Assembly (NCBI GenBank): GCA_954871525.1
Contig: OX940865.1
Span: 3,162,001-3,226,000, forward strand
Direction of reading: 5' to 3'
Origin: Parietaria judaica
Lineage: Eukaryota; Streptophyta; Magnoliopsida; Rosales; Urticaceae
Length of the DNA stretch: 64,000 nucleotides
Below the pieces are notes generated by a model that was not told where the DNA came from, made no database searches, and saw nothing but the letters and a program-made list of their open reading frames with translations. Positions 34,364 to 46,280 of the stretch are shown here, piece by piece (within the stretch, counting starts at the first letter, position 1; each line of letters starts with the position of its first letter). A program made the position numbers and the translations under genes.

Positions 34364-37300
34364 ATGTGGAACGTGGCTCGGATCGCCGCCGCGACTCTCC
34401 GCCGATCCCGGCGCTTCTCCACTGAGATTCCCGGTCCCTGCATAGTCCACAAGCGCGGTGCTGATATTCTTCACGATCCCTGGTTCAACAAGGTCGGTCT
34501 CTCCATTTCTTCACTTCTTCTGAATCTGTGTTCGTGCGGTTCTTGGTTTCTGGATTTGTGTAGCTTCGCCAGAGTGACTGTGTTTCGCTGTTGACTGATC
34601 GAGAAGAAAAGAATGTAGTGAACTGAGAGCAAGAAATCTTGGTTTTCTTTCTTTGTTTTTGAGAAAATGTTGCGATTTTTATGACTCTTGAATTTTCTTC
34701 TGGTTTGAGCAGGACACGGGTTTTCCTTTGACCGAGAGAGATCGGCTAGGGCTTCGCGGTCTCCTTCCACCTCGCGTCATCTCGTTCGAGAATCAATACG
34801 ATCGTTTCAGTAAATATCGGATCCCTTGAAGTCAAAACTGTACACATGTGTGTTACAGACAGTGTTGTTCATGTTTTCCCAAGTTCCAACTTCCTTGAAA
34901 CTTGTACTAATCTGATCAGTACAAGTTATGTGCTCCAATTTTCTAACCAATTGATGCTAGTTTCTGAGAAATTCTTTATTGAACAAGATAACTAGTATAG
35001 TCTCCATTTGGGAATCGTGCTCTTGTTCTTATTCTAACTGGCCTCGTAGCCATGTGCATAAACTGAAAAAGCTCATGCACAACGATTGGCTTGTTGAGAT
35101 TTGTTTGCTCTCACCAAATTTAGCTACCTAGACTCAAAAACATAACTTCTCGTGACCCTTTTTTTATTAGATAGATCTTATCTTTGTCTTGCCTCGCATG
35201 TTTGTGAAGTCATATCTAATGCCACTTTTTCATATTGTCAGTGGAGTCGTATCGTTCATTGGAGAAGAATACTGTGGGCCAACCACTGAGTGTTGTTTCA
35301 TTGGCCAAGTGGAGGATCTTAAATAGACTGCATGATAGGAATGAGACTTTATACTATCGGGTATGTGACCCTTTTTTTCGTAGTTATGACCTTTATCTGT
35401 ATCGACTATATTCTGATCGATTGGTTCATCAGGTCCTTATTGATAACATCCAAGATTTTGCTCCGATTATATACACTCCCACTGTGGGATTGGTATGTCA
35501 GAATTACTCAGGATTGTTTAGACGCCCACGTGGCATGTACTTCAGTGCCAAGGACAAAGGAGAAATGATGTCAATGATCTATAATTGGCCGGCCCAACAG
35601 GTAACTGTTTAATTCTTCTTGTGAAGCCTGAAATGCAGATTGGTATATTTAAGAGTAATTGGCTGTAGTGGCCCCTGAATTTTGCATGTCGGTACACTTT
35701 GCCTCCTTAACTTTTTTTGTAGCAAAGGCCTCCACACTTTAATAAATGTCGGAAAATGTTTATATTTGCACAATGCATGATTTACTCGAGTTCTTTTTTT
35801 TTAGTTAGTTGTCTAACAAGATCAATCTACTTCTCGAAGTTTAAGACAAGATGAAAGTACCACAAAATTGGAAAAAAATAAAAATTCGGCCAAAGTATCT
35901 TAAAATAATTATGAGTTGCACATGTTAAATTTTTTTGTCTGTTTTTACGCTTAGGGAGCAATGCGCCCTTTTCAAAGTTTAGGGATCATTTCTGATAAAA
36001 ATAAAGTATAGAGACCAAAATGAACCAACGAGCAACGTTAAGGGGGTATTACTGCCAATTACTCTATTTCTAATTATGTTGCGATTGGTGCTGCATATTT
36101 GATAACTTTTGAGCTACAATTCATTAAAACACAAAAAAAAAAAAAAAGAGTATACAAAACAAACTCACATACTATACGATAGAAATACACTATTTTTTAT
36201 TCTCTGAAAATTTTACCGTGTGACAACAGTCTTAACATATTCATTTTTCTCTTCCTCTGCAGGTAGACATGATAGTGATAACTGATGGTAGCCGTATCCT
36301 TGGCCTTGGAGACCTTGGGGTTCAAGGCATTGGAATTCCCATTGGGAAACTTGATATGTACGTCGCCGCTGCTGGATTTAACCCACAACGAGTATGTACT
36401 GTTGCTGAAATACGCCTTTAATTTCCTTGTTTTATTTAATATTTATTAATTTATTTATTTTTATGCTTACTTAGTCCAATCTAATATTAGGCCCATGGTT
36501 AGTTGCCTTAAATTGTATTTTTAGCATTTTTCCCCATTTTTAGCCTTAAGTTGTAAATGTTTTTTATTTGTTTTTTTTTGGGTTAAGAAGTTGTGTAACT
36601 GTGGAGTTGAACTCTGTTTTATTCTAATACTGTTATTGCTTTCAGGTACTCCCAGTTATGCTTGATGTTGGAACTAACAACCAGAAGCTCCTTGAAGATC
36701 GCCTTTGTAAGTTCGATGTACCCTTTTTTCTATTTTAAAAAATTGGCATGATATGATTCGAAGAAATTCTCAGTCTCGAAATGGTTCCTTTCTTCAGAAG
36801 TTTTTTTAGAGTAAATGGTAGTAATACCACCGGAACTCAGTGTTCTTTATCCTTTTAAAAACAAAAGTAGTACGTCACTCTATGCATTAACAACTACTGA
36901 GATGTTAACTCTGTGTATTGAATTATGCCTGAGAGTAGTTTTATAAATTAAGTTTCTTATGAAATTAATGTACTAGATATATGAGAGTGTGAAGCAGTCA
37001 TGAACTCTTCATGTCGAATAAAGTGCACAAACGAATAAAGTTCAGAGTTTGATACTGCCGATTGCTCTCTTTTAAGGATATCTTCATTAATCTGGTTTTA
37101 TTTTGATAGATTTGGGAGTAAGACAACCTAGGCTCGAAGGGGATGAATATATGGCCATTGTTGATGAGTTCATGGAAGCTGTTTTCACACGTTGGCCAAA
37201 GGCTGTTGTGCAGGTTTATTTCTTCTGACTTTGTTGTTGTTGCTGTTTTTTTTTTACTTATTTATTTCATAATCCTGATTCTTCGTTGACCTAATAATAG

Positions 37301-39769
37301 TTCATTTATATCAGTTTGAAGACTTCCAAATGAAGTGGGCATTTGAAACTCTCCAGCGATATCGTAAGAAGTTTTGCATGTTCAATGATGATATCCAGGT
37401 AAATTATATATATTGTGTGTGTGTAATTGGCTTAAGCCTCTCTCAAATTTACTTATTGATGCAAATCATTCTTTTAAATTTTATATTGATCTTGAATTTT
37501 TATTTGGTGCAATGTTTTTTTTCTTCCTTTTTTAAATAAAAAGAAAATTGGTTGCATACATGATTTATCAAGAGAGACAATTATCAATAACATATTGTTT
37601 TTCTGTTTAACAATCACGTGGATAATGATTTATATTAATAACACAGAGGGTATTTTGTACTAAAATAAATATTAAGGGGAACATTGTACTCAGTGAAAGA
37701 TTTTAACTCTTTACTTAAACACAGGGAACTGCAGGAGTTGCACTTGCTGGGCTATTGGGAAGTGTGAGAGCTCAAGGTCGACCCTTATCCGACTTTGTCA
37801 AACAAAAGATTGTTGTCGTTGGAGCCGGCAGGTATTTCGACGACCTAACTTTATTACATTCACCATCGAAATTTTAATTGCTTGGGATACAAGTTTTTCA
37901 CTGGAACTGAGTAATTGAAACCGTCGGTATTTCCCCCCTCCAAGAAAACCATTTAGTTGGTTTTTAACCGAAACCATCATTAATCCGGCTTCTGGTGCAC
38001 AGCGAACACCCAAAAACCGATGGACATATCCATTTGTAATCTTGTAGTCATTAGGAACTCACTTCTGCTTTTTAAAATTGGTAAAAGAAAGAGTCAAGAA
38101 ATTGTTTTTTTCCTTCAAATTTTTTGAAATATTAAAATTTTATTATCACAGCTTTATAAAACTGATTTGAAACCATTATCACAGTATGCCGGTTTCTAAA
38201 ACAAAATGGTTTCGGTTTATATTTCTCATACATCAGATATCTGATTCTGATTTTAAGAATTGCAAAAAACCGGGACCAGAACACCAGTTTTACCTTCTTG
38301 CTTTTTAGTATCATACTCAGTTTTTATTTCAGCTATTTACCTCTTGTTTGTCTTGTCTTTCAGCGCGGGGCTTGGCGTTCTTAGCACAGCAGTACAGGCT
38401 GCTGCAAGGATGTATGGAAATGATGAAGCAGCTGCGAAAAAGCAATTCTTTTTGATCGACAAAGATGTATATCTCGTTTATTTTTGTTCCCGTGAAAATA
38501 ATCAATTCCAAATAATAATAGAAAGCCAAACGGGGTTGTCTTTAGTTCAACAGTGTATCAAATTGTATCCCAAGAATGAAATGCCTATACCATTCGCGTT
38601 GTTACATGTATCACGGGGTTTGTGATAGGTTTTTTCATTGATTAATTTAAGCTACATCTTTTTCATTTTTATTTCTTTGAAGGGTCTTGTAACAAAACAG
38701 AGGAATAACCTTGATCCAGCTGCTGCACCATTTGCTAAAGACCTTGGAGATATTGATGGCCTCAGAGAAGGAGCCTCTCTTCTTGAAGTGGTAAATATTG
38801 TTACATTTATTTTCACCAAAAAAGACAACATCATCCCTGAGTTTTTTTTTTCTTTTTTTCTTTTTTTCTTCAGGTTAAGAAAGTCAGGCCCCATGTGCTT
38901 CTTGGTTTGTCTGGAGTCGGCGGAATTTTCAACGAGGAGGTAGGTAACATTTTGGCTGTCTTTAATAACTGGGATAGAAGAAGCAAAAATATTCGAAAGA
39001 TATGTGTGCATGTTACGGCATATTCCACTTCTTTTTTTTTTTGTTGCGGTCTATGTTCCTAACGTTGTCAAAACTTAAAAGTATAATTCTACGTACCAAA
39101 AATATACCCATTAGGTACCTAAGATTTACTCGTTTGACAACATTTGGATATAAGCTGCGACAAAAAAAATTGGAATGTGCCGCCACTTTTGCCTGATTTA
39201 TAGATTTTTTGCCAGAAATATCCATTAATAATTTTATATATTTTGGAATAGAGAACAAATAGTCTTACAAATCATCGTTCTGAAAAAGGAATCCTATGGA
39301 TGTCGTTTTACACATGAATGAATCAGGTTCTTAAGGCAATGCGAGATTCAGACTCATCCAAACCTGCCATTTTTGCCATGTCAAATCCCACCATGAACGG
39401 TTTGCTTCTGCCATGCTTAGAACCTTGATCAATGTATAGATACTTATTAGAACCAATCATGTTTTGTTTATACTGTATTTTTACATTTGATCAGCCGAGT
39501 GTACTGCTGCTGATGCATTCAAACACGCCGGGGATAATATTGTCTTTGCAAGCGGAAGCCCGTTTGACAATGTTGATCTTGGTTGGTCACTTTCCCTTTA
39601 AGGTGGTTTGAAATACTAGTTTTTATAGGTTTCTCATAATTCATGAAATTTTATGTTTATTATGACAGGCAATGGGAAGAAAGGCTATGTTAATCAAGCA
39701 AACAACATGTACCTGTTTCCGGGGTTAGTTTCACTTTCATGTTTTGGGTTTATAAACTATCTATCTATC

Positions 39770-39802
<33 letters not shown>

Positions 39803-40983
39803 AACATATTGATTTAAACTATCTGTAAATATAATGATAACATATTGATATAGACTTTTCTGATTCATTATCATGTTCAGGATTGGTTTGGGAACGGTTC
39901 TCTCCGGTGCTCGTTTCATATCCGATGGCATGCTTCAGGCTGCCGCTGAATGGTATTACATTACTGTGAAGCCATGCTAATTATAAAAAAGATATTAGTT
40001 AAGCAATTGAAATATCATATATATATATATATGTAACACAACACATGTAACAGTATCGAGATATCTGTGGTACGTAAATGTGCTTGCTTTAAGTGGCTTA
40101 TTCTTGGTGGTCCAAAATTCCATACTCAACTGAATAGAATATTTGTTTTATCAGGGGTATTTCGTGTTATTTAAGTTAAGTAATTAGGCGCGTTTTTAGT
40201 GTGTTGGGGCCAATGCCGAGGGGAGGCGGATTCATTTGACTTTTGCATTCGTTATTCTTGAAAGCAGATCCATTTTTTTATTCAGTTAACCATCGGGAAT
40301 TCATCACTTTGGTGAATTCACGTTGGCTTGTGTTTCAGTTTCGCCTGGGGTTGAGTGCTTTAAGGGACTGTTTCTGTTTGTCTGATTAACGATGTTTCTG
40401 TGTGAAGCCTTGCGTCATACATGACAGATGAAGAAGTCCGAAAGGGCGTCTTGTATCCATCCATCAACAGGTAGTGAATTTATGCTTTTTCGCTCTTAAA
40501 CCGTTTCTACTTTGTGGTTATTATATATTTCTCGATGCTGATGTTATATATCTGCCGGAGCAGCATCCGTCATATCACGGCTGAGGTCGGGGCAGCTGTT
40601 CTGCGATCGGCCGTTGCTGAAGAGCTTGCCGAAGGACACGGTGACGTGGGACCCAGAGAGCTCCAACACATGTCACATGTACGTATCTCCTCGCTCTTAT
40701 GGACGTTAAACTATCTCGTGAATAAGTAACGACTCACAACATCGAGAGATTGCTCTTAACAAAAAACTAGATCATACCAAAAAGTAAATATGAAATTTCA
40801 AAAATACCCTTTGCAAGTCTTCGATTGCGAAATTTGCTAGGAGGGGCTCGAGCCCCGGTAGTAGATTAAGTTTCAAAAAGAGATTGAAAGGAGGGTGCGT
40901 TTTGGGTGCAGGAGGAGACGGTGGAGTACGTCACACGCAACATGTGGTTCCCAATTTACAGTCCTCTTGTTCATGAGAAGTAA
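34364..40983 (+). CDS. NAD-ME2: Mitochondrial NAD-dependent malic enzyme (NAD-ME2 type)
   Basis: Nineteen exons join to 603 codons, all phases consistent: 34364-34492, 34713-34809, 35242-35360, 35433-35600, 36263-36391, 36646-36706, 37110-37213, 37315-37398, 37725-37831, 38364-38466, 38683-38790, 38874-38939, 39327-39399, 39495-39581, 39669-39723, 39881-39952, 40408-40470, 40564-40678, 40912-40983. The enzyme decarboxylates malate to pyruvate and CO2 with NAD+ in the mitochondrial matrix; plants use two related subunits. The Arg-rich N-terminus ([20 protein letters not shown]) is a presequence. Catalytic motifs are IYTPTVG (Tyr129), GIPIGKL (Lys200), metal-binding FEDF (Glu271, Asp272) and FNDDIQGTAGVA (294-295). 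The Rossmann motif is VVGAGSAGLG (328-337). IFAMSNPT and [11 protein letters not shown] are also present. The length equals that of Arabidopsis At4g00570. Introns carry MITEs, but the coding sequence is intact. Confidence 0.96.
35652..36065. mobile_element. MITE in NAD-ME intron 4
   Basis: The ends are inverted: AGAGTAATTGGCTGTAGTGG on the left and, reverse-complemented, AGAGTAATTGGCAGTAATAC on the right, both followed by CCCCT. No convincing target duplication. No ORF. Confidence 0.7.
36808..37068. mobile_element. Related MITE in NAD-ME intron 6
   Basis: Left AGAGTAAATGGTAGTAATAC and reverse-complemented right AGAGCAATCGGCAGTATCAA resemble the ends of the intron-4 element. It is shorter (261 bp) and more decayed. 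Confidence 0.55.
37900..38290. mobile_element. Possible decayed MITE in NAD-ME intron 9
   Basis: ACCGAAACC/GGTTTCGGTTT/AAAACCGGGACCAG words recall the hAT-type MITE family at 2879, 29369 and 47737. Ends were not identified. Confidence 0.3.
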
Positions 40984-41653
40984 ATGGTTTCTTGTATTCA
41001 TAGAATCTATATATCTCATCATGAACCCATTCATGTGTTATTTCTCAAGGCTCTGAATTGTGGCAGAAAAACTCGCTACTTCGTATATCAGATTTCAGAA
41101 TCATCTATTTATTTAAATAAGTGCAAGTTTAATAAAGACTATAATCCACGACACACGTCCCGTATTTAGTTAATGTATCTAATACTTCATATATTATAAT
41201 AGAACATTAAAAAAATCTATACATATTAAATTATTAGGGGTCGTTGAGGGAAATTGTCACGCAGAAAATAAAATAAGCAGTTCTTGTTCGCATTTGTTTT
41301 AAGACACTATTTCACATAAAATCTCTAGTTGTATGACCTGGTTTACATCTTCATTTTTTTTAATCACTAATGTTTATGAAGCGAAAAAGACTGAACTTGA
41401 CTACCTGTGGCTGTGGACCCCACTTCACCGTCTAACTGATTTCAAGATTTAAGGGTGAACATGTTCTTCAGTGCGGTTTACAAATAACAAATTAAATACT
41501 GTATTTATAAATAAAACAAAATATCTATTTAAAATGATAAAAACCGCAACCAAGTGCCGTGGGACGCAATGTGTATCTCCTTTCTTTATTTATTGTAAAC
41601 TGGTATAGAGTGCAATCTCGTAATCAAGGACGGACCCAAGATTACAAGTCGGA
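40984..41653. other. 3' UTR of NAD-ME and AT-rich spacer
   Basis: The first few hundred bases are presumably 3' UTR. No other gene or repeat recognised. Confidence 0.5.
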
Positions 41654-41963
41654 GCCGGAGGTAGAGCTGCGTTTGGCGACGGGAAACACAAGATCGCGAC
41701 GAGTCGCGATTCAGGGGTCACCGTCACGACGAGTCGCGATTCAAGCGTCACCGTCGCGACGAATCGCGATTTTCTTCCGTCGTCACGATCCCGCTCTCTC
41801 ACTCTCTCTCACTCACACAGTCGCTCTCTCTCTCTCTCTCGATCAACATCGCGACGATTCGCGACTCCACTCGCCGCGACGCATCGCGACGCGCCTTCTC
41901 GCGATTTTGGCGAATTCCATCGCGACGCGTCGCGGAGTCGCCAAACGCAGCTCTAGCCGGAGG
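41654..41963. mobile_element. CpG-rich hAT-type MITE with intact ends
   Basis: The element proper is 41662-41955 (294 bp). Its ends are perfect 19-bp inverted repeats, TAGAGCTGCGTTTGGCGAC and its complement, flanked by an exact 8-bp duplication GCCGGAGG (41654-41661 and 41956-41963). The interior consists of repeated self-complementary words such as GTCGCGATTC, TCGCGACGARTCGCGA and a central CT tract. It has no coding capacity. Confidence 0.88.
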
Positions 41964-42831
41964 TGACGAACTAATAACTAAATGAATCATTCTTAACATA
42001 GGCAGAACCACACACGAATGTGGTGTAGTTCCAGCCACCCTAATATTTTTAAAATGATCACTTTTTAGCACTAATTTTTTAAAAAATTACAAATAAACCC
42101 TTTCTGTTTGCACTAAAAATTTAAATCCGCCGCCCCAAAGTCCAAATCTTAGTTCCGCTTATTATTCTTGATAACTTTTTACTAGTTTACAGAAAAAAAT
42201 AAAAAAAATTAACACTCTTTAATTATATAGTGGTATTTTTATGAGTATTTCTCAAATGAAGTCGTATAAAATTTTAAAAAAATTGAGAATACATTTTATT
42301 TTTAGTTATTCATATATGTTAGTAGTTACATAAAAAATATATTTTGACTTTACAAGTATAATTATAATAGGACATTACTATGGGAATGTAAAAAATGTTA
42401 GATATAGAAAATATAAATTTCATTTATATCACTAGATATAAGCTCTGAAAAATATGTATAAATATCTTCGTATATCACGAAAATAGAAGTGTAAAAAAGT
42501 AGATAAAATTAATCCAATATAAGAAAGCTAAATTAAGGATAAAAGGTAAGTAGCTATTGCCTGTTAGAGAGATGTGACAGTAATTTACTTATTTTTTATT
42601 ATTTTTAATTAAAATATGAGGAATCGAAAGTAGTGGGGGACAATGGGACTGGGGGTGGCAATAGTAAGAAAGAAAGAGAAAGATTTATTCATTTTTATTA
42701 TTTTTAATTAAATGTTAATATTGTTAAGGTCAGATTTTGTCAAATCATCCCTCAACACTACTAATGTCGTTTTATATACAAACGACAAAGAATGGAGTAG
42801 AAATCACTTAAAGATTCTAAGAAAAATTCAT
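41964..42831. other. AT-rich spacer, no gene seen
   Basis: Low-complexity A/T sequence; nothing recognised. Confidence 0.6.
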
Positions 42832-43067
42832 GAAATGCCCAAAAATCACTTAAGGTTTAAGGGAATTGCCCATAGTTTCAAACAATTCATTTATACCCAT
42901 TTTAAAAATATATTGGACCATATTAACCCTGATCTTAATTATATTTATTTATTTTCGTATTTAATTATTTATTATATATTTATTTTCGAAATTAAATTAA
43001 TTATCCTTAAATTTTGGTTGAAAACTTCCCTATTATCATTTAATTTTGTTATTTTGACCCAAAAATT

Positions 43068-43074
<7 letters not shown>

Positions 43075-43144
<70 letters not shown>
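43075..43144 (+). repeat. (TC)n microsatellite
   Basis: Thirty-five uninterrupted TC dinucleotides. Confidence 0.97.
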
Positions 43145-43146
<2 letters not shown>

Positions 43147-43375
43147 CCATCGCCGGATTCGGGCCGAGAGCCCGGCAACTTTGTGCGTGGCTTCGGCGAC
43201 CATGGTCGCGGTTGCCGAGGAGGCGACCATTGTCGCAGTTGCCGAGGAGGCGGTCGTGGCCTCCGTCGTGGTCGCCCTCCATCGCGCCTCCTTCCTCCGT
43301 CGCGGTCGCCCTCCGTCGCGCATCCTTCCTCCATCGCTCTCCGTCGCGGCGCGATGATCCTTTCCACGCAATCGT
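43145..43375. other. GC-rich block in the TIR element
   Basis: Imperfect repeats of GTTGCCGAGGAGGCG and CCTCCGTCGCGGTCGCCCTC. Open frames on both strands are composed of Arg/Pro/Ser repeats and are not credible as proteins. Confidence 0.5.
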
Positions 43376-43612
43376 AACTGTAAATTTATTTCCAGTTTTC
43401 TGTATATATGTTTACAGTTTTAAGGTAATATATTTGATTTTCGTAAATGATTTTACGATATTTTGAAGTGATAATTTCTCTTAGAGGGGCAATATTTTTG
43501 TAACTGGATTTACACGCTTTTTGTAAATATTTTTACACTTTTTTGGAGTTATTTTACACAAATTTGCATTTATGGATATGTATATGAAATTTTAAAATCT
43601 TGTCAACAGATT

Positions 43613-43812
43613 TGTAAACAAATTTACATAAAATGAGGCAATACAAAAACCAAATTTCGTAAATAGATTTACATAAAATGAGGAGAAACGAAAACCAAGT
43701 TTTGTAAAACAGATTTACATAAAATGAGGCAGAAGGAAAACCAAGTTTTGTAAACAGATTTACACATAATGAGGCATAACGAAAACCAAGTTTCGTAAAC
43801 AAATTTACATAA
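43613..43812. repeat. 45-bp tandem repeats, four units
   Basis: ATTTACAT(A)AAATGAGG starts at 43622, 43667, 43713 and 43758, with a fifth partial start at 43803. Each unit contains AAAACCAAGTTTTGTAAACA, so junctions form GTAAACAGATTTAC, which is nearly self-complementary. Confidence 0.85.
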
Positions 43813-44179
43813 ATTTAAGAAAACGAAAATCAAGTTTCAAAAATAAAAATTCGAAATAAATATAGATTAATAGGAAAATAAATTTTAGATTTTAATCGTT
43901 GAAATAGGGAATATTAAAAGTGATTTGTTAGAGCTAATAAAAAATAATACTAATTAATAGGGGAGATTTGTTTTTAATTAATTTATTCAATTTGATACAT
44001 TTGAGGAAAAAAAATATTTTTTATTTTAATTTAAAAAACGAATTATAATTAAATGTGGTTTAAAAATTAGAAGGGCAATTTAGTCCATATTTCAATTTGT
44101 TGGTAGTTATGATTTCCATAATTAGAAATGGGCATTTTTTTTAAACCTTGAGCCATAAATGGGCATTTGCCTCATTTAT

Positions 44180-44785
44180 CAAAGATTCTAGGCCTAACAG
44201 CGAATAAAGGCCCAACAGCGATGAAGCCCGCGAGGAGTCAGAATCCACCAGAGATCAAGACCTCATCGCGACAAGGGAGCGCATCGAATCAAAGCTCATC
44301 GAAGAAGAGTTTCATCGGGAAAACCAAATCGAATTAGAAGAAGAAGCTATTCGAGATCGCGAGAAAGGAGGAGAGTTGGCTCATTCTGTTGAGGATTTCG
44401 TGGGATATCCAACGCAAACAAGGATGGTCAACAACGATCATAGCAAGAAAGAAGGAAACCCTAGCATAATTCGTGGGAACAATTTAGAAACCCTTCAAAC
44501 CTATAAATATGCATGTAGACTTAGTGTAATTTCATTCAGTATCCATCATATCGTGAGTTTGAGAGAATAATTCTTGAGTCTTTGAGTCTGCTTATTCATA
44601 GTATTCTCGATCTCCCAAGAGTTAGAGTGTGTAATCTTCGATTGTCCAAGCTCATAAACGGAAGAAACCGGGTCCTCTCGGAATCACAATAAATCAAGGA
44701 TATTCGTGTTCATAATATTTTGTGTTATTTTCGATTATCTTTGTGACTGTAAGGCGTCGCAAAACGCCCTCTACAAATATTTATG
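44180..44785 (+). mobile_element. LTR-like fragment
   Basis: A mixed-composition stretch (GCCCAACAGCGATGAAGCCC onward) with a TATA box (CCTATAAATATGCATG near 44500) and an R/U5-like tail (GTGTTATTTTCGATTATCTT, then GGCGTCGCAAAACGCC). This fits a solo or truncated LTR. No ends or target duplication established. Confidence 0.35.
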
Positions 44786-45159
44786 AAACAAATTCTTTAA
44801 AATGTGAGGGTGACATCAGCCACCCCTAAATACACGTGCGTCCGCCCCTGCTCGTAATGCGAGAGTACATTGTGACCTTGGTCAATAGTATCATTCTTAT
44901 TATGAAAAAAAAGTATAGATTTTTTTATTAAAAGCCACTTATACAAATTCGGAACTGTAAAAAATATATATCGTGTTAAAAATGATAAAATAAACGCATC
45001 TATAGATTTGATACTGTAAAAAAAAATCTTATTTAAAATGATAAAAACCACATATACAGATTTGAAACTGTAAATCAATATTTTTGTCGTATTTACGGTT
45101 TCGAAGAATGTGATTAAATTAAGTAAAAATAGGGTATTATAGCGTAATACCCAAATAAA

Positions 45160-45765
45160 AAGTTGATATTTTCTAAATAGCCAACTTTTAGTTTATATTT
45201 ACCCATAGCCAATTAACCATGTTAATGACTATAAAATGACTTATATACCCCTTAATTATCACATTTCTACATTCTGATTTTAATATCCAATTATAACTAA
45301 CGAGATTTCTTTCCACTAATAAATTCAAATTTTAATACTAATATTAAATGAAAATTATATTTGAAATTCAAAATCCCCTAAAATTAGGGAATACCAAATT
45401 CAGAAAAAATCGAAGCTCTCCTTCGTAGAATCTGACCTAGCCTTTCAGTTAATATTAATAGTTAATCCATCTATATACGTTATATATTCGTATTGTATAT
45501 ACTGGGAACATATATATGAAGTTGTTAATGTATAAACTGATAATACTTGTTTATTATTCCACGATTCAGGGAATTATATTTTAATCGCATATTTTTGTTA
45601 TAATAACCGTCAATTCTTTAGAATTATAATCGTATAAATAAAGGATAATTAAAAGGGTATAATAGGAATAAAAAATAATATTAAAATGTCACCTCATACA
45701 TATCGGCTATTTTACAAAGATAAAGTAAATGTTGGCTATTTTGCTCATTGAAAATTTCTATTTAA
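45160..45765. mobile_element. TIR element with AAATAGCCAAC ends
   Basis: AAATAGCCAACTTTTAGTTT at 45175 is matched by the reverse complement AAATAGCCAACATTTACTTT ending near 45744. The arms continue to ATAGCC. About 570-600 bp. Exact borders and target duplication were not resolved. Confidence 0.6.
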
Positions 45766-46280
45766 TTATTGGGAAGAATTTCTCGTAAAAATATTAATAA
45801 TATATCATAAAATTTCAATAACATAAGCTTGAAACTAGCTCGATAACTATCATATAAATAATATTGAAACATTATGTAATGTAAAATTGTAATCATGTAC
45901 GGTAAATTGAATTTTTTTATCATAATCGAATACCGTTACTGAATGATTCGTTTTTTATTTGATCAATATAGTTTTAACCGTTTAAATTTGGTGTTCGATA
46001 TACACTATATCCGAGTTTTTTATTTAAGATTTTTTTAATTCACCCGTGACCGTGATGAGATAGTATATTATTGAGCAAGTGAAGCAATTCTAGTGTTACG
46101 CATACAAAGTGGTGAGTGAGACCGAGACGTGTCTATCTCTCACTCTCAGTATAGCAACTCCTGGTCCACAAGCACAAGCGGGTCTGGTGGGCCCACCATC
46201 GTCTTCTTCAGCTGTGTCTCTATTCAATACTCGCTGTTTCCATTGCAGCGCTCGATCGAACGCAGCTCCACCACCAATTC
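45766..46280. other. Upstream region of the SDR gene
   Basis: AT-rich to about 46080, then mixed sequence with a CT-rich leader (46130-46280), probably the 5' UTR. No other gene. Confidence 0.5.

Larger units (their letters stand above)
42832..44169. mobile_element. Putative TIR element with (TC)n, GC-rich and 45-bp repeat modules
   Basis: The left end GAAATGCCCAAAAATCACTT...AAGGTTTAAGGGAATTGCCCAT is matched, inverted, by the right end (reverse complement CAAATGCCCATTTATGGCTC...AAGGTTTAAAAAAAATGCCCAT). Inside, in order: AT-rich sequence, (TC)35 at 43075-43144, a GC-rich block at 43145-43375 and 45-bp tandem repeats. No target duplication or transposase found. It resembles the split element at 5201/19462 in ends and layout. 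Confidence 0.55.

Noticed and set aside
41559..41966. 135-residue frame rich in SRRVAIQ repeats
   Set aside because: It lies over the CpG-rich MITE and is simply its TCGCGA repeats translated.
42712..43377. 221-residue frame including a long Ser-Leu run
   Set aside because: It translates the (TC)n microsatellite and GC-rich block of a TIR element; no protein family and no homologous frame in the related element.
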